This document shows, in pieces, positions 1 to 8,587 of a stretch of DNA of 61,797 bases (positions within the stretch are counted from its first letter, which is position 1; every line of letters starts with the position of its first letter). The notes beneath the pieces are model-generated. The model ran no database searches. It was not told the DNA's origin and was given only the letters and a program-made list of their open reading frames with translations. Source of the stretch: Janibacter hoylei PVAS-1. Its GTDB lineage: Bacteria > Actinomycetota > Actinomycetes > Actinomycetales > Dermatophilaceae. Both the position numbers and the translations under genes were made by a program. The DNA lies in the NCBI RefSeq assembly GCF_000297495.1, contig NZ_ALWX01000006.1, positions 30 through 61,826 on the forward strand, read 5' to 3'.

Positions 1-825
1 ATGCTTGATCCGCCATGTCCGACTCTCGTCATCACGTCCCCGGCCAACCAGCGCCTCAAGGACCTCGTCACCCTGCGCCGCCGCCGCATCCGCGAGAGCA
101 CCGGCACGACCCTCGTCGAGGGGCTCGAGGAGACCTCGCTCGCTCTCGACGCCGGTGTCCGGCCGCGCACGCTCTTCCACTGCCCCGAGCTCATGCTCGA
201 CCCCCGGGTCGGTGCCGCTCTCGTCGAGCGGGCCCGCGACGCGGGGGCTGAGGTCGTCGAGCTCGGCCGCACCGCCTTCGAAAAGGTCGCCTACCGCGAG
301 GGCCCCGACGGCATCCTCGCCAAGGTGCCGGCTCCCGGCCGACGCCTCGACGAGGTCGATCTGCCGGACGGTGCTCTCGTCCTCCTGTGCGAAGGGGTCG
401 AGAAGCCCGGCAACCTCGGCGCGATGCTCCGCACCGCCGACGCCGCCGGCGTCTCGCTCGTCATCGCCGCCGACCCGGTGACCGACTGGGGCAACCCCAA
501 CGTCATCCGGTCGAGCAAGGGCACGGTCTTCAGCGTCCCCGTCGCCGCCGCGAAGACCGAGGAGGCCTGGGCCTGGCTGGCCGCCCACGAGGTCGAGATC
601 ATCGCGACGACGCCCGACACCCAGGTCGAGCACACCGACGTCGACCTCACCGGGGCCGTGGCGGTTGCCGTCGGGTCCGAGAAGTACGGGCTCACCGACA
701 TCGCGCTCGAGCGCGCCCAGCACCACGTGCGGATCCCCATGGTGGGCCGGGCGAACTCGCTCAACGTCGCCACCTCGGCGGCGATCGTCGTCTACGAGGC
801 CGTGCGGCAGCGGCGGACCGCCTGA
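1..825 (+). CDS. TrmH/SpoU-family RNA 2'-O-methyltransferase
   Basis: SPOUT-class methyltransferase that would transfer a methyl group from S-adenosylmethionine to a ribose 2'-OH in rRNA or tRNA in the cytoplasm. The N-terminal about 100 residues fit the substrate-binding domain of the family (SPANQRLKDLVTLRRRR). The catalytic domain shows motif 1 EKPGNLGAMLRTADAAG, motif 2 VAVGSEKYGLTD and motif 3 IPMVGRANSLNVATSAAI, which form the knot that binds the cofactor. The 274-residue length is usual for this group. The frame is open from base 1, so the ATG at base 1 is the earliest visible start, but a start upstream of the window cannot be excluded. The exact RNA target cannot be read from the sequence. 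Confidence 0.88.
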   Translation: MLDPPCPTLVITSPANQRLKDLVTLRRRRIRESTGTTLVEGLEETSLALDAGVRPRTLFHCPELMLDPRVGAALVERARDAGAEVVELGRTAFEKVAYREGPDGILAKVPAPGRRLDEVDLPDGALVLLCEGVEKPGNLGAMLRTADAAGVSLVIAADPVTDWGNPNVIRSSKGTVFSVPVAAAKTEEAWAWLAAHEVEIIATTPDTQVEHTDVDLTGAVAVAVGSEKYGLTDIALERAQHHVRIPMVGRANSLNVATSAAIVVYEAVRQRRTA

Positions 826-871
826 CCGACCCGATTACGGCCCCACGCGTGGCCTGTGCCACCATGCCTGC

Positions 872-1513
872 ATGCGCGTCGACCACGTCTCCTATGCCGC
901 AGACCAGTCCGGTGTCAAGGCCACTGCCGAGCGTCTCGGCGAGGCCCTGGGCGTCACCCCGTGCGACGGGGGCATCCACCCGCGCTTCGGCACGCGCAAC
1001 ATGATCCTGCCGCTCGCACACGAGCGGTACGTCGAGATCGTCGAGGTCCTCGACCACCCGAGCTCCGACAAGGCCCCCTTCGGCCAGGTCGTGCGCGCCC
1101 GCTCCGAGGCCGGCGGCGGTTGGATGGGCTGGGTCATCCGCGTCGACGACGACCTCGCCGCCGTCGAGGCCCGCCTCGACCGCACCGCGGTCGAGGGCAA
1201 CCGTCGTCTCGCCGACGGTCGCGAGTTCCTCTGGAAGCAGATCGGCATCAAGGGCACGCTCGCTGACCCGCAGCTGCCCTTCTTCGTCAAGTGGGGCGAG
1301 GGCTCCCCGCACCCCTCCGCCGAGGCGAGCACCGACGTCACCATCTCGTCCCTGATGATCGCCGGCGACCCGGCGCGGGTCACCGACTGGCTCGGCGGCC
1401 TGCCGCCCGAGGAGACCTCGTCGGTCATCACCTTCGACTTCGTCGCCCCGCACGGCACCCCCGGCCTGATGTCGGTCACCTTCAACACCCCGGGTGGCCC
1501 GGTCACCCTCTGA
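872..1513 (+). CDS. VOC/glyoxalase-like domain protein
   Basis: Protein of 213 residues beginning MRVDHVSYAADQSG, the opening strand of a glyoxalase/bleomycin-resistance (VOC) fold, with a second module near residues 140-210. This layout is common in actinobacterial proteins annotated as glyoxalase-like. No substrate can be assigned. The ATG at 872 was chosen because the fold begins directly there; the open frame runs further upstream but overlaps the preceding methyltransferase gene. The stop at 1513 lies just before the sensor kinase gene, on the same strand. Confidence 0.75.
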   Translation: MRVDHVSYAADQSGVKATAERLGEALGVTPCDGGIHPRFGTRNMILPLAHERYVEIVEVLDHPSSDKAPFGQVVRARSEAGGGWMGWVIRVDDDLAAVEARLDRTAVEGNRRLADGREFLWKQIGIKGTLADPQLPFFVKWGEGSPHPSAEASTDVTISSLMIAGDPARVTDWLGGLPPEETSSVITFDFVAPHGTPGLMSVTFNTPGGPVTL

Positions 1514-1523
1514 CCGCCCCGAC

Positions 1524-2834
1524 ATGGCCTGGTCCGACCGCCTCGGCGACTTCTTCGCCCTCGACGACGACTGGGTCCGCCCCGGCGGCACGATCAGCCG
1601 TGGCGACGTCGTCTTCACCGCGGCCGTCGTCGCCGCCTCGCTCTTCGTCCTGGAGCTCATGCGTTCGCTCGGCGGACTCGTCGACAACGACTCCGGGCGG
1701 TGGATGCAGTGGGTCTACACCGCGGTCCCCGCGCTCTTCCTGCTGACCCGGCGGCGCTTCCCGCTCGCCACGGTCATCGCCGCCTCGATCGCCTACTGGG
1801 CCATCTCGACGATCGACCCGCCCATGGCGAGCCTGCTGTCGACGCAGATCGCGTACTTCCTCGTCGTCCTCGGTGGCGTGGCGTGGGCACGGCAGCGCAG
1901 CGAGATGGCGATCGTCTACGGGGTGATCATCTTCGCGATGTTCCTCTGGCTGGTCTGGGGGATGGCCGTTGGGCAGTCTTTGAGCGACCTGGTCCAGGCC
2001 GCTGACCCCGCCGCCTGGCTGCCCGCCACCATCGCCGCACCCCTCATGCTCGGTCTCATCAACCTCCTGTACTTCGGCGGCGCCGTCCTCGGCGGCCAGG
2101 TCGCCTGGCGTGCCGCCCGGCAGCGCGCCCGCCTCGAGCAGCAGACCGTGACGATCAGCGAGCAGACCGAGCAGCTGCGCGAGAGCGCGGTCGTCGAGGA
2201 GCGTCTGCGCATCGCCCGCGAGCTGCACGACGTCGTCGCACACCACGTCTCGAGCATCGGCGTGCAGGCGGCAGCGGCCCGCCGGGTCCTCGACCGTGAC
2301 CCCACCGCGGCGAAGGGGGCCCTGGCCACCATCGAGGACGCCTCCCGTGACGCCGTCACCCAGATGCGCGGTCTGCTCGGCACGCTGCGGACCGGGGGCA
2401 CCGTCCGCGACGAGGACGAGCACGCACCCCAGCCGACCCTCGCCGACATCCCGTCGCTCGTCGCCGAGCGGAGCAGCGCCGGCCTGAGCGTCGCCCACGA
2501 GGTCGTCGAGGCCACCGACGGGGACCTCGCCGCCGTGCCGCAGGCCGTCGGGCACTCGCTCTACCGCACCGCCCAGGAGGCGCTCACCAATGTCACCCGG
2601 CACTCCACCGCCCAGCGCGCCCGCGTCACCGTCCGCGTCGACGCGAGCTATGCCGAGGTCGAGGTGACCGACGACGGCCGAACGCGCCCCGGCACCTCCG
2701 GCACCGGCATGGGGCAGCTCGGCATCCGCGAGCGCATCTCCTCCCACAAGGGGTCGGTCGAGATCGGCCCGCGCCCCCTCGGCGGCTACCGGGTGCGGGC
2801 GCGGATCCCCCTTCGACCGGGGCCGTCGACGTGA
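1524..2834 (+). CDS. Sensor histidine kinase (NarL-type two-component system)
   Basis: Membrane histidine kinase. The first about 190 residues carry several hydrophobic segments, followed by a short coiled region, a HisKA_3 dimerisation domain with the phospho-acceptor His at about residue 235 (RELHDVVAHHVSS) and a HATPase_c domain (EALTNVTRHS, then GTGMGQLGIRERI). This is the DesK/LiaS-like class that partners with LuxR-type regulators. The stop overlaps the GTG of the response regulator by 4 bases, so the pair is translationally coupled. An in-frame ATG at 1494 would overlap the VOC gene; 1524 is preferred but has no clear ribosome site. The signal sensed is unknown; the ABC exporter downstream is the likely target. 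Confidence 0.9.
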   Translation: MAWSDRLGDFFALDDDWVRPGGTISRGDVVFTAAVVAASLFVLELMRSLGGLVDNDSGRWMQWVYTAVPALFLLTRRRFPLATVIAASIAYWAISTIDPPMASLLSTQIAYFLVVLGGVAWARQRSEMAIVYGVIIFAMFLWLVWGMAVGQSLSDLVQAADPAAWLPATIAAPLMLGLINLLYFGGAVLGGQVAWRAARQRARLEQQTVTISEQTEQLRESAVVEERLRIARELHDVVAHHVSSIGVQAAAARRVLDRDPTAAKGALATIEDASRDAVTQMRGLLGTLRTGGTVRDEDEHAPQPTLADIPSLVAERSSAGLSVAHEVVEATDGDLAAVPQAVGHSLYRTAQEALTNVTRHSTAQRARVTVRVDASYAEVEVTDDGRTRPGTSGTGMGQLGIRERISSHKGSVEIGPRPLGGYRVRARIPLRPGPST

Positions 2835-3514
2835 CCGCACCCCTGCGGGTCCTGCTCGTCGACGACCAGGCGCTCATCCGCTCCGGCTTCGCGATGATGC
2901 TCTCCGTCGAGGACGACCTCGAGGTGGTCGGGCAGGCGTCGACGGGCCGCGAGGCCATCGACCTGGCGGCCGAGCTCCACCCCGATGTCATCGTCATGGA
3001 CGTGCAGATGCCCGTCATGGACGGCATCACCGCGACCCGCGAGGTCGTCGCGCGGGACCTCGGCCGGGTCATCATCCTCACGACCTTCGACAGCGACGAC
3101 TACCTCTTCGCCGCGCTGCAGGCGGGCGCGAGCGGCTTCCTGCTCAAGAATGCGCAGGCCGAGCAGCTCGTCGACGCGCTGCGGGCCGTCGGTCACGGGC
3201 ACGCGCTGCTCGCGCCCGAGGTGACCCAGCGGGTCATCGCCCAGATGTCCGTCGGGCCCGCCACCCAGCCGGGGGGTACCGGTCGTCACGCCGGGCTGCT
3301 CGGCCAGCTCACCGACCGTGAGCGCGACGTGCTGCGGCTCATGGGCGTGGGCCGGTCCAATGCCGAGATCGCCGACGAGCTCGTCATCGGCGCGGCCACG
3401 GTCAAGACGCACGTCTCGAGCATCTTCGCCAAGCTGCAGGTGCGTGACCGCGTGGGTGCGGTGATCATCGCCCACGAGTCGGGTCTCGTCGTCGACGGCG
3501 GCTCGGCGGGCTGA
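2831..3514 (+). CDS. LuxR/NarL-family response regulator
   Basis: Cytoplasmic DNA-binding response regulator of 227 residues. The receiver domain shows the acidic pair DDQ near the N-terminus, the phospho-acceptor Asp at about residue 57 (VIVMDVQMPVMDG), a Thr in the LTTFD segment and a Lys in FLLKNAQ. The C-terminal LuxR-type helix-turn-helix reads LTDRERDVLRLMGVGRSNAE and continues to VKTHVSSIFAKL. It starts with GTG and overlaps the kinase stop (GTGA). The gene ends at a hairpin at 3515-3539. The regulator probably controls the adjacent NatAB-type exporter, by analogy with similar actinobacterial clusters. Confidence 0.93.
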   Translation: MTAPLRVLLVDDQALIRSGFAMMLSVEDDLEVVGQASTGREAIDLAAELHPDVIVMDVQMPVMDGITATREVVARDLGRVIILTTFDSDDYLFAALQAGASGFLLKNAQAEQLVDALRAVGHGHALLAPEVTQRVIAQMSVGPATQPGGTGRHAGLLGQLTDRERDVLRLMGVGRSNAEIADELVIGAATVKTHVSSIFAKLQVRDRVGAVIIAHESGLVVDGGSAG

Positions 3515-3539
3515 CCCCCCTTCGTCGGACGAAGGGGGG
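3515..3539. terminator. Hairpin terminator after the response regulator
   Basis: Inverted repeat CCCCCCTTCGTC / GACGAAGGGGGG directly after the stop codon. There is no U tract, as is usual in high-GC actinobacteria. It is built from two copies of the over-represented CGAAGGG motif. A second GC-rich dyad follows at 3554-3598 (arms GTCGCGGG / CCCGCGAC). Confidence 0.7.
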
Positions 3540-3656
3540 GGGAGGGCCCCACCGTCGCGGGGGAGGTGCCTCCCCCCACGGGGGGAGGGGCCCGCGACCC
3601 CAAGACCAGCCTCGAGGCTGATCCGCGGTGCCGGCGGGATCCATAGCGTTGGGGTC

Positions 3657-4574
3657 ATGGACACGACACCGCAGACGATCACCGTGGAGGGGCTGACCCG
3701 ACGCTTCGGCGACTTCACCGCCGTCGACCACATCGGCTTCACCGTCCCCCAGGGCAAGATGACCGGATTTGTCGGGGGCAACGGCGCCGGCAAGACGACG
3801 ACGATGCGCATGATCATGGGCGTCCTGTCGATCACCGAGGGGCGGGTGCTCTGGGGTGACCGGCCGATCACGGCCGCCGACCAGCGATCCATCGGCTACA
3901 TGCCGGAGGAGCGCGGCCTCTACCCGAAGCAAAAGGTCGCCGACCAGCTGATCTACCTCGGGCAGCTGCGGGGCATGACCGCCAAGGCCTCCCGCGAGTC
4001 GGTCATGACCCTGCTCGAGCGCCTCGGGCTCGAGGAGCGCACCGAGGACACCGTCGAGTCCCTCTCCCTCGGCAACCAGCAGCGCGTGCAGATCGCCGCG
4101 GCGCTGATGATCGAGCCGGCCGCGCTCATCCTCGACGAGCCCTTTTCCGGGCTCGACCCCGACGCCGTCGACTCGATGGCCGACCTGCTGCGCGAGCACA
4201 CCGCCCGTGGCGTGCCGGTCCTGTTTTCCAGCCACCAGCTCGACCTCGTCGACCGCCTGTGCGACGAGCTGGTCATCCTCGCCAAGGGGCAGGTCCGCGC
4301 CTCCGGTACCCCGACCGACCTGCGGGGCGGCGCGCCGCGCCGGCACCGCCTCGTCGCGGCCCGGGACGCCGGCTGGGTCCGTGACCTGCCCGGCATCGCC
4401 GCCGTCGACGTCGACGGGCCCGTCGCCGTGCTCGACCTGAGCGCCGACTCCGAGGCGGAGCGGCAGCGACTGCTCGGCGAGGTCCTCGCGGAGGGCCTGC
4501 GCCGCGGTGGCGTCACCGAGCTCTCCCCGATCATCCCGCCACTGTCCGAGGTCTACCGAGAGGTGACAGCATGA
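3657..4574 (+). CDS. ABC transporter ATP-binding protein, NatA-like
   Basis: Cytoplasmic ATPase of 305 residues of an ABC-2 type exporter. Walker A is GGNGAGKTTT near residue 40, the Q-loop region reads GYMPEERGLYP, the signature is the variant LSLGNQQRVQ, Walker B is ALILDEPFSGLDP and the H-loop is LFSSHQL. The C-terminal about 80 residues match the extension of NatA/CcmA-type ATPases (DUF4162). Its stop overlaps the permease start (ATGA), so the two are one transcription unit. The upstream two-component system suggests inducible expression. The substrate is unknown; Na+ or peptide export is the usual suggestion for this family. Confidence 0.92.
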   Translation: MDTTPQTITVEGLTRRFGDFTAVDHIGFTVPQGKMTGFVGGNGAGKTTTMRMIMGVLSITEGRVLWGDRPITAADQRSIGYMPEERGLYPKQKVADQLIYLGQLRGMTAKASRESVMTLLERLGLEERTEDTVESLSLGNQQRVQIAAALMIEPAALILDEPFSGLDPDAVDSMADLLREHTARGVPVLFSSHQLDLVDRLCDELVILAKGQVRASGTPTDLRGGAPRRHRLVAARDAGWVRDLPGIAAVDVDGPVAVLDLSADSEAERQRLLGEVLAEGLRRGGVTELSPIIPPLSEVYREVTA

Positions 4575-5740
4575 AGACCACACACGCATGGACCCTCGTC
4601 GCCAAGCGCGAGCTGTCCGTCCGACTGCGCGACAAGACCTTCATCGGGTCCACCCTGCTCTCGCTCGTCATCCTCGTCGCCGTCTTCGGGTTCCAGGCGT
4701 GGAATGCCAACAAGGCGACGACGTACGACCTGGCCGTCACCAGCCAGTCGCAAGAGATGGGCCAGGCGATCGTGGACGCGGCTCCCGGCATCGACGACAA
4801 GGTGAGCGTCCAGCTCATCGACGTCGACGACGCCGCAGCCGCAGAGGCGGCCGTCACGGACGAGAGCGCCGACGCCTACCTGGCGCCCACCGACGACGGC
4901 TGGCAGCTCACCGGCAAGGCGGACGTCCCGAGCACCCTCCAGGACATCGCCACCCAGACCGTGAGCAGCGTCGCCCTGGCCGCCAACGCCGACAAGGCAG
5001 GCACCGACATCGCGACCCTGCAGCGGGGGACGACCCTGACCACGGACATCCTCGACGGGGACGCCGAGCAGCAGGGCATCGCCAAGGCGGTCGGCTTCGG
5101 CATGGCGATCCTCTTCTACATGTCGGCGGCGATCTTCGGCATGTACCTCGCGATGAGCGTGACGGAGGAAAAGCAGTCCCGGATCGTCGAGATCATCGCG
5201 ACGTCGATCCCCCTGCGCCACCTGCTCTTCGGCAAGCTCATCGCGGCCATCGCGCTCGCGGTCGGGCAGCTGCTGCTCTACGCGGCGGTGGCAGTGGTCG
5301 GCGCGAGCTTCACCGACTGGGGTGACATGCTGCCGGGCCTGACCTCCGGGCTGGCGTGGTTCGTCATCTTCTTCATCGCCGGCTTCACGATGATCGCGGC
5401 GCTGTACGCCGTGTCGGGTGCTCTGGCCTCGCGCCAGGAGGACATCCAGTCGACGTCCTTCCCCGTGACGATGCTGCTCATGGTGATGTTCTTCGGCGCG
5501 ATGTTTGCCAGCGGCACGGTCGTCGACGTGCTGGCGTGGATCCCGCCCTTCTCGGCGATCCTCCAGCCGATGCGCCTGGTCTCGGGCGAGGCGCAGTGGT
5601 GGGAGGCGGTCATCAGCCTGGGTCTGCTCGCCGCGGCCACCGTCGCCGTCATCCTCGTCGCCGAGCGGATCTACCGCCGGGCGCTCATGCAGACGGGCGG
5701 CAAGCTCACGTACAAGGACGCGTGGAACGCCGAGCTCTGA
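4571..5740 (+). CDS. ABC-2 family permease, NatB-like
   Basis: Integral membrane partner of the preceding ATPase, 389 residues. One N-terminal membrane segment (about residues 30-50) is followed by a large extracytoplasmic domain (about 55-180) and a cluster of five or six membrane segments, the classic ABC-2/NatB topology. The motif VTEEKQSRIVEIIATSI after the second membrane segment is typical of NatB. The ATG lies inside the 3' end of the ATPase gene. The gene ends just before a strong terminator shared with the convergent copA. Confidence 0.9.
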   Translation: MKTTHAWTLVAKRELSVRLRDKTFIGSTLLSLVILVAVFGFQAWNANKATTYDLAVTSQSQEMGQAIVDAAPGIDDKVSVQLIDVDDAAAAEAAVTDESADAYLAPTDDGWQLTGKADVPSTLQDIATQTVSSVALAANADKAGTDIATLQRGTTLTTDILDGDAEQQGIAKAVGFGMAILFYMSAAIFGMYLAMSVTEEKQSRIVEIIATSIPLRHLLFGKLIAAIALAVGQLLLYAAVAVVGASFTDWGDMLPGLTSGLAWFVIFFIAGFTMIAALYAVSGALASRQEDIQSTSFPVTMLLMVMFFGAMFASGTVVDVLAWIPPFSAILQPMRLVSGEAQWWEAVISLGLLAAATVAVILVAERIYRRALMQTGGKLTYKDAWNAEL

Positions 5741-5751
5741 CGCACACGGAC

Positions 5752-5791
5752 CGATCGGCCGGGCACCGCAGGGGTGGTGCCCGGCCGATCG
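5752..5791. terminator. Bidirectional terminator between natAB-type operon and copA
   Basis: Perfect 16-bp inverted repeat, CGATCGGCCGGGCACC at 5752-5767 and GGTGCCCGGCCGATCG at 5776-5791, with an 8-base loop. It lies between two convergent genes and would serve both. Confidence 0.85.
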
Positions 5792-5828
5792 TGCGCCCCT
5801 CCAGTGCCGGAGCGAAGGGGGAGAGCCG

Positions 5829-8036
5829 TCAGTCCTCGACGGCCCGCCGCAGGCGCAGGGAGTTGAGCACGACGAGCACCGAGCTCAGGGCCATCGCGGC
5901 GCCGGCGACCATCGGGTTGAGCAGGCCGGCCATCGCGAGCGGGATGGCGGCGATGTTGTAGCCGAAGGCCCAGGCGAGGTTTTGCTTGATGACGTCGAGC
6001 GTGGCCCGGGAGAGGGCGATCGCGCGGGGGACGGACTCGAGGTCGGCGTGGACCAGGACGATGTCGGCGGACTCCATCGCGACGTCGGTGCCCGTGCCCA
6101 TCGCCATGCCGAGGTCGGCCCTGACGATGGCGGCGGCGTCGTTGATGCCGTCGCCGACCATGGCGACGACCCTCCCGGAGTCCTGGAGGCGCGCGATCTC
6201 GTCGTGCTTGTCCTGGGGGCGCACGTCGGCCACGACGTGCTCGGGGTCGATGCCCACCTGGGCGGCGATCTTGGTCGCGTTGTGCTCGTTGTCGCCGCTG
6301 AGCAGCCACACCTGCAGCCCCTCGGCCCGCAGGGCCCGGATCGCGTCACCGGAGGTGTCGCGGACCTCGTCGGCGACGGTCAGGGCGCCGCGGGCGACGC
6401 CGTCCCAGCCGACGAAGACGGTCGTGCCGGGCCGCTCGAGCGTCGCGAGCTCGGTCGGCACCTCGTCGAAGAGGTCTGCGCGGCCGACGGTGACCCGGGT
6501 GTCCTTGATCGTCGCGACCGCGCCGGAGCCCGGCAGCGCCTCGAAGTCCCGGATCGCCGGGACCTTGATGCCCTTGTCCTGGGCACGCCGGACGATCGCC
6601 CGGGCGATGGGGTGCTCGCTGCCCGACTCGACCGCGGCCGCGGCGGTGAGGACCGCGGCCGGGTGCAGGCCGGGGGCCGCGGCGAGGTCGGTCACCTGCG
6701 CGACGCCCGTGGTGATCGTGCCGGTCTTGTCCAGGACGATCGTGTCGATCCGTCGGGTGTCCTCGAGGACCTGGGCGCCCTTGACGAGGATGCCGCGCTG
6801 GGCGCCGCGGCTCGTGCCGACGAGCAGGGCCATGGGCGTCGCGAGACCCAGGGCGCAGGGGCAGGCGATGATGAGGACCGTGACGGCGACGCCGAGCGCC
6901 GTCGTCGCCGAGCCGCTGCCGATCCACCACCCGACGAAGGTGAGCAGCGCCAGACCGAGCACCGCGGGCACGAAGTAGGCCGAGACACGGTCGGCGAGCC
7001 GCTGGATGTCGGCCTTGCCGGTCTGGGCCTGCTCGACGAGGCGGACGATGGCGGAGTACGTCGTGTCGGACCCGACGGCGGTCGCCTCGACGACGAGCCG
7101 GCCGGAGGTGTTGACCGTGCCGGCGTCGACGTGGTCACCGCTGCGGACGTCGACGGGCAGGGACTCGCCGGTGACGAGCGAGGTGTCGATGGAGCTCGTG
7201 CCGTCGATGACGGTGCCGTCGGTGGCGACCTTCTCGCCCGGGCGGACGATGAAGTGGTCGCCCACCTGCAGGTCGTCGAGGGGGATGTTGACCTCGGTCG
7301 TCGCGCGGGTGCGGGAGTCGATCCGCTGGACGGCCACTCCCTTCGACCCGAGGTCCATGAGCTCGGTGAGCGCGGAGCGCCCCTCGTCGGTGCTGCGGGC
7401 CTCGAGCCACCGACCGAGGAGGAGGAATGTGGTGATGACCGCCGCGGTCTCGAAGTAGTAGTGGCCGTGAGGTCCGGCCCCGGTGAGCAGGGTGACCGTC
7501 GACCAGAGGTAGGCGGCGCTCACGCCGAGGCTCACGAGGGTGTCCATCGTGGAGGCGAGGTGGCGGGCGTTGAGGTAGGCCGCCCGGTGGAAGGGCCACG
7601 CCGCCCACGTCACGACCGGCGTGGCGAGCAGCCACTGCAGCCACGGGTTGGCGGCGAAGTCCCACGGGCCCATGGCGAGGACCACGACGACGAGGGCCAG
7701 GGCTCCGGCCACGACGGCCCGGCGCTGCAGATCGGCGCGCTTGATGGGCGTGTGCGTCGGGGGAGCGAGCCGGCTCTCGGGGGTGATGACGCTGGCACCG
7801 TAGCCGGCGGACTCGACCGAGGCGACGAGGTCGTCGACGGTGACGTCGTCGGGGTAGCTGACGCGCGCCTTTTCCGTCGCGAGGTTGACCACGGCCTCGA
7901 CGCCGTCGATCTTGCCCAGGTTGCGTTCGATCCGGGCGGAGCACGACGCGCACGTCATGCCGGTGATCGCCAGGTCGACGCTCTGCCCGGAGGTCGTCGT
8001 GGTGGCCGGATCGGTCGTGGGGCTGGTGGTGCTCAT
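5829..8036 (-). CDS. copA: Copper-exporting P1B-type ATPase
   Basis: Inner-membrane Cu(I) efflux pump of 735 residues. An N-terminal heavy-metal-associated domain carries GMTCASCSARIERN. The actuator loop has SLVTGESLP, the transmembrane metal site is CPC (in ACPCALGLATP), the phosphorylation motif is DKTGTITTG, the His-Pro motif is in SGSEHPIARAIV, and the hinge is VGDGINDAAA. Both CPC and the N-terminal CxxC point to copper or silver. It lies 60 bases downstream of csoR on the same strand, so induction by copper through CsoR is the natural reading. No separate CopZ chaperone gene is seen nearby. Confidence 0.96.
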   Translation of the reverse strand: MSTTSPTTDPATTTTSGQSVDLAITGMTCASCSARIERNLGKIDGVEAVVNLATEKARVSYPDDVTVDDLVASVESAGYGASVITPESRLAPPTHTPIKRADLQRRAVVAGALALVVVVLAMGPWDFAANPWLQWLLATPVVTWAAWPFHRAAYLNARHLASTMDTLVSLGVSAAYLWSTVTLLTGAGPHGHYYFETAAVITTFLLLGRWLEARSTDEGRSALTELMDLGSKGVAVQRIDSRTRATTEVNIPLDDLQVGDHFIVRPGEKVATDGTVIDGTSSIDTSLVTGESLPVDVRSGDHVDAGTVNTSGRLVVEATAVGSDTTYSAIVRLVEQAQTGKADIQRLADRVSAYFVPAVLGLALLTFVGWWIGSGSATTALGVAVTVLIIACPCALGLATPMALLVGTSRGAQRGILVKGAQVLEDTRRIDTIVLDKTGTITTGVAQVTDLAAAPGLHPAAVLTAAAAVESGSEHPIARAIVRRAQDKGIKVPAIRDFEALPGSGAVATIKDTRVTVGRADLFDEVPTELATLERPGTTVFVGWDGVARGALTVADEVRDTSGDAIRALRAEGLQVWLLSGDNEHNATKIAAQVGIDPEHVVADVRPQDKHDEIARLQDSGRVVAMVGDGINDAAAIVRADLGMAMGTGTDVAMESADIVLVHADLESVPRAIALSRATLDVIKQNLAWAFGYNIAAIPLAMAGLLNPMVAGAAMALSSVLVVLNSLRLRRAVED

Positions 8037-8096
8037 GGGGTCATCATCTCGAGTCGTGTCGGCATGGCCGGGGGAGGCGAAGGGGGGTGGGTCGGG

Positions 8097-8378
8097 TCAG
8101 GAGCGCACGAGGCGGGCGATGGCGGCGCTGGCCTCGGTGACCTTGGCGGCCGCAGCCTCGTCGGACTCCTTGGCAGCGTCGACGACGCAGTGACCGATGT
8201 GGTCCTCGAGCAGGCCCAGGCTCACGGCCTGCAGCGCCTTGGTCGCGGCGGCGACCTGGGTCAGGATGTCGATGCAGTAGGTGTCCTCGTCGACCATCCG
8301 CGAGATGCCGCGGATCTGCCCCTCGACGCGCCTGAGTCGCTTGAGGTAGTCGTCCTTGCTGCCGCTGTACCCGGGCAT
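8097..8378 (-). CDS. csoR: Copper-sensing repressor CsoR
   Basis: Small all-helical repressor (93 residues) that leaves DNA when it binds Cu(I). The metal ligands of the family are present as Cys35 (DTYCIDIL), His60 and Cys64 (EDHIGHC). The ATG at 8378 was chosen because a GGAGG ribosome site lies six bases upstream and the domain begins there; the open frame extends upstream only through non-conserved sequence that would cover the operator. The first gene of a csoR-copA unit, with an operator dyad about 40 bases upstream. Confidence 0.94.
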   Translation of the reverse strand: MPGYSGSKDDYLKRLRRVEGQIRGISRMVDEDTYCIDILTQVAAATKALQAVSLGLLEDHIGHCVVDAAKESDEAAAAKVTEASAAIARLVRS

Positions 8379-8417
8379 GCGGTCCTCCGTCTCGTGGGTC
8401 TCACCATCGCGAACACC

Positions 8418-8434
8418 ATACCCCCTTAGGGTAT
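8418..8434. promoter_or_regulatory. CsoR operator dyad
   Basis: ATACCCCCTTAGGGTAT is a pseudo-palindrome with the ATACCCC/GGGTAT character of CsoR boxes. It lies just upstream of csoR and is the expected autoregulatory site for csoR-copA. Assignment rests on pattern and position. Confidence 0.75.
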
Positions 8435-8456
8435 TTCCCCGACGCTCGAACCTGTG

Positions 8457-8568
8457 CATTTCCCTAGGCAAATACGGCAGGCCTGCGCATTTCCCTAGGC
8501 AAATACGGCAGGCCTGCGCATTTCCCTAGGCAAATACGGGGGGCCTGCGCATTTCCCTAGGCAGATGC
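8457..8568. repeat. Four tandem 31-bp units carrying CCTAGG palindromes
   Basis: Four copies of CATTTCCCTAGGCAAATAC start at 8457, 8488, 8519 and 8550, exactly 31 bp apart. The 12-bp spacers are similar and contain the palindrome GCAGGCCTGC (degenerate in the third). The last copy diverges (GCAGATGC). The array lies between the csoR promoter region and the 3' end of ilvA. The same 19-bp core recurs at 14827, 47247 and 48427. Confidence 0.95.
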
Positions 8569-8587
8569 GCAGCGTGAGGGAGAGCGG

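Noticed and set aside
5505-8429. Open frame of about 970 codons on the plus strand opposite copA and csoR
   Set aside because: Low-complexity Arg/Gly/Asp/Glu-rich translation typical of antisense frames in high-GC DNA; copA on the other strand has all family motifs.
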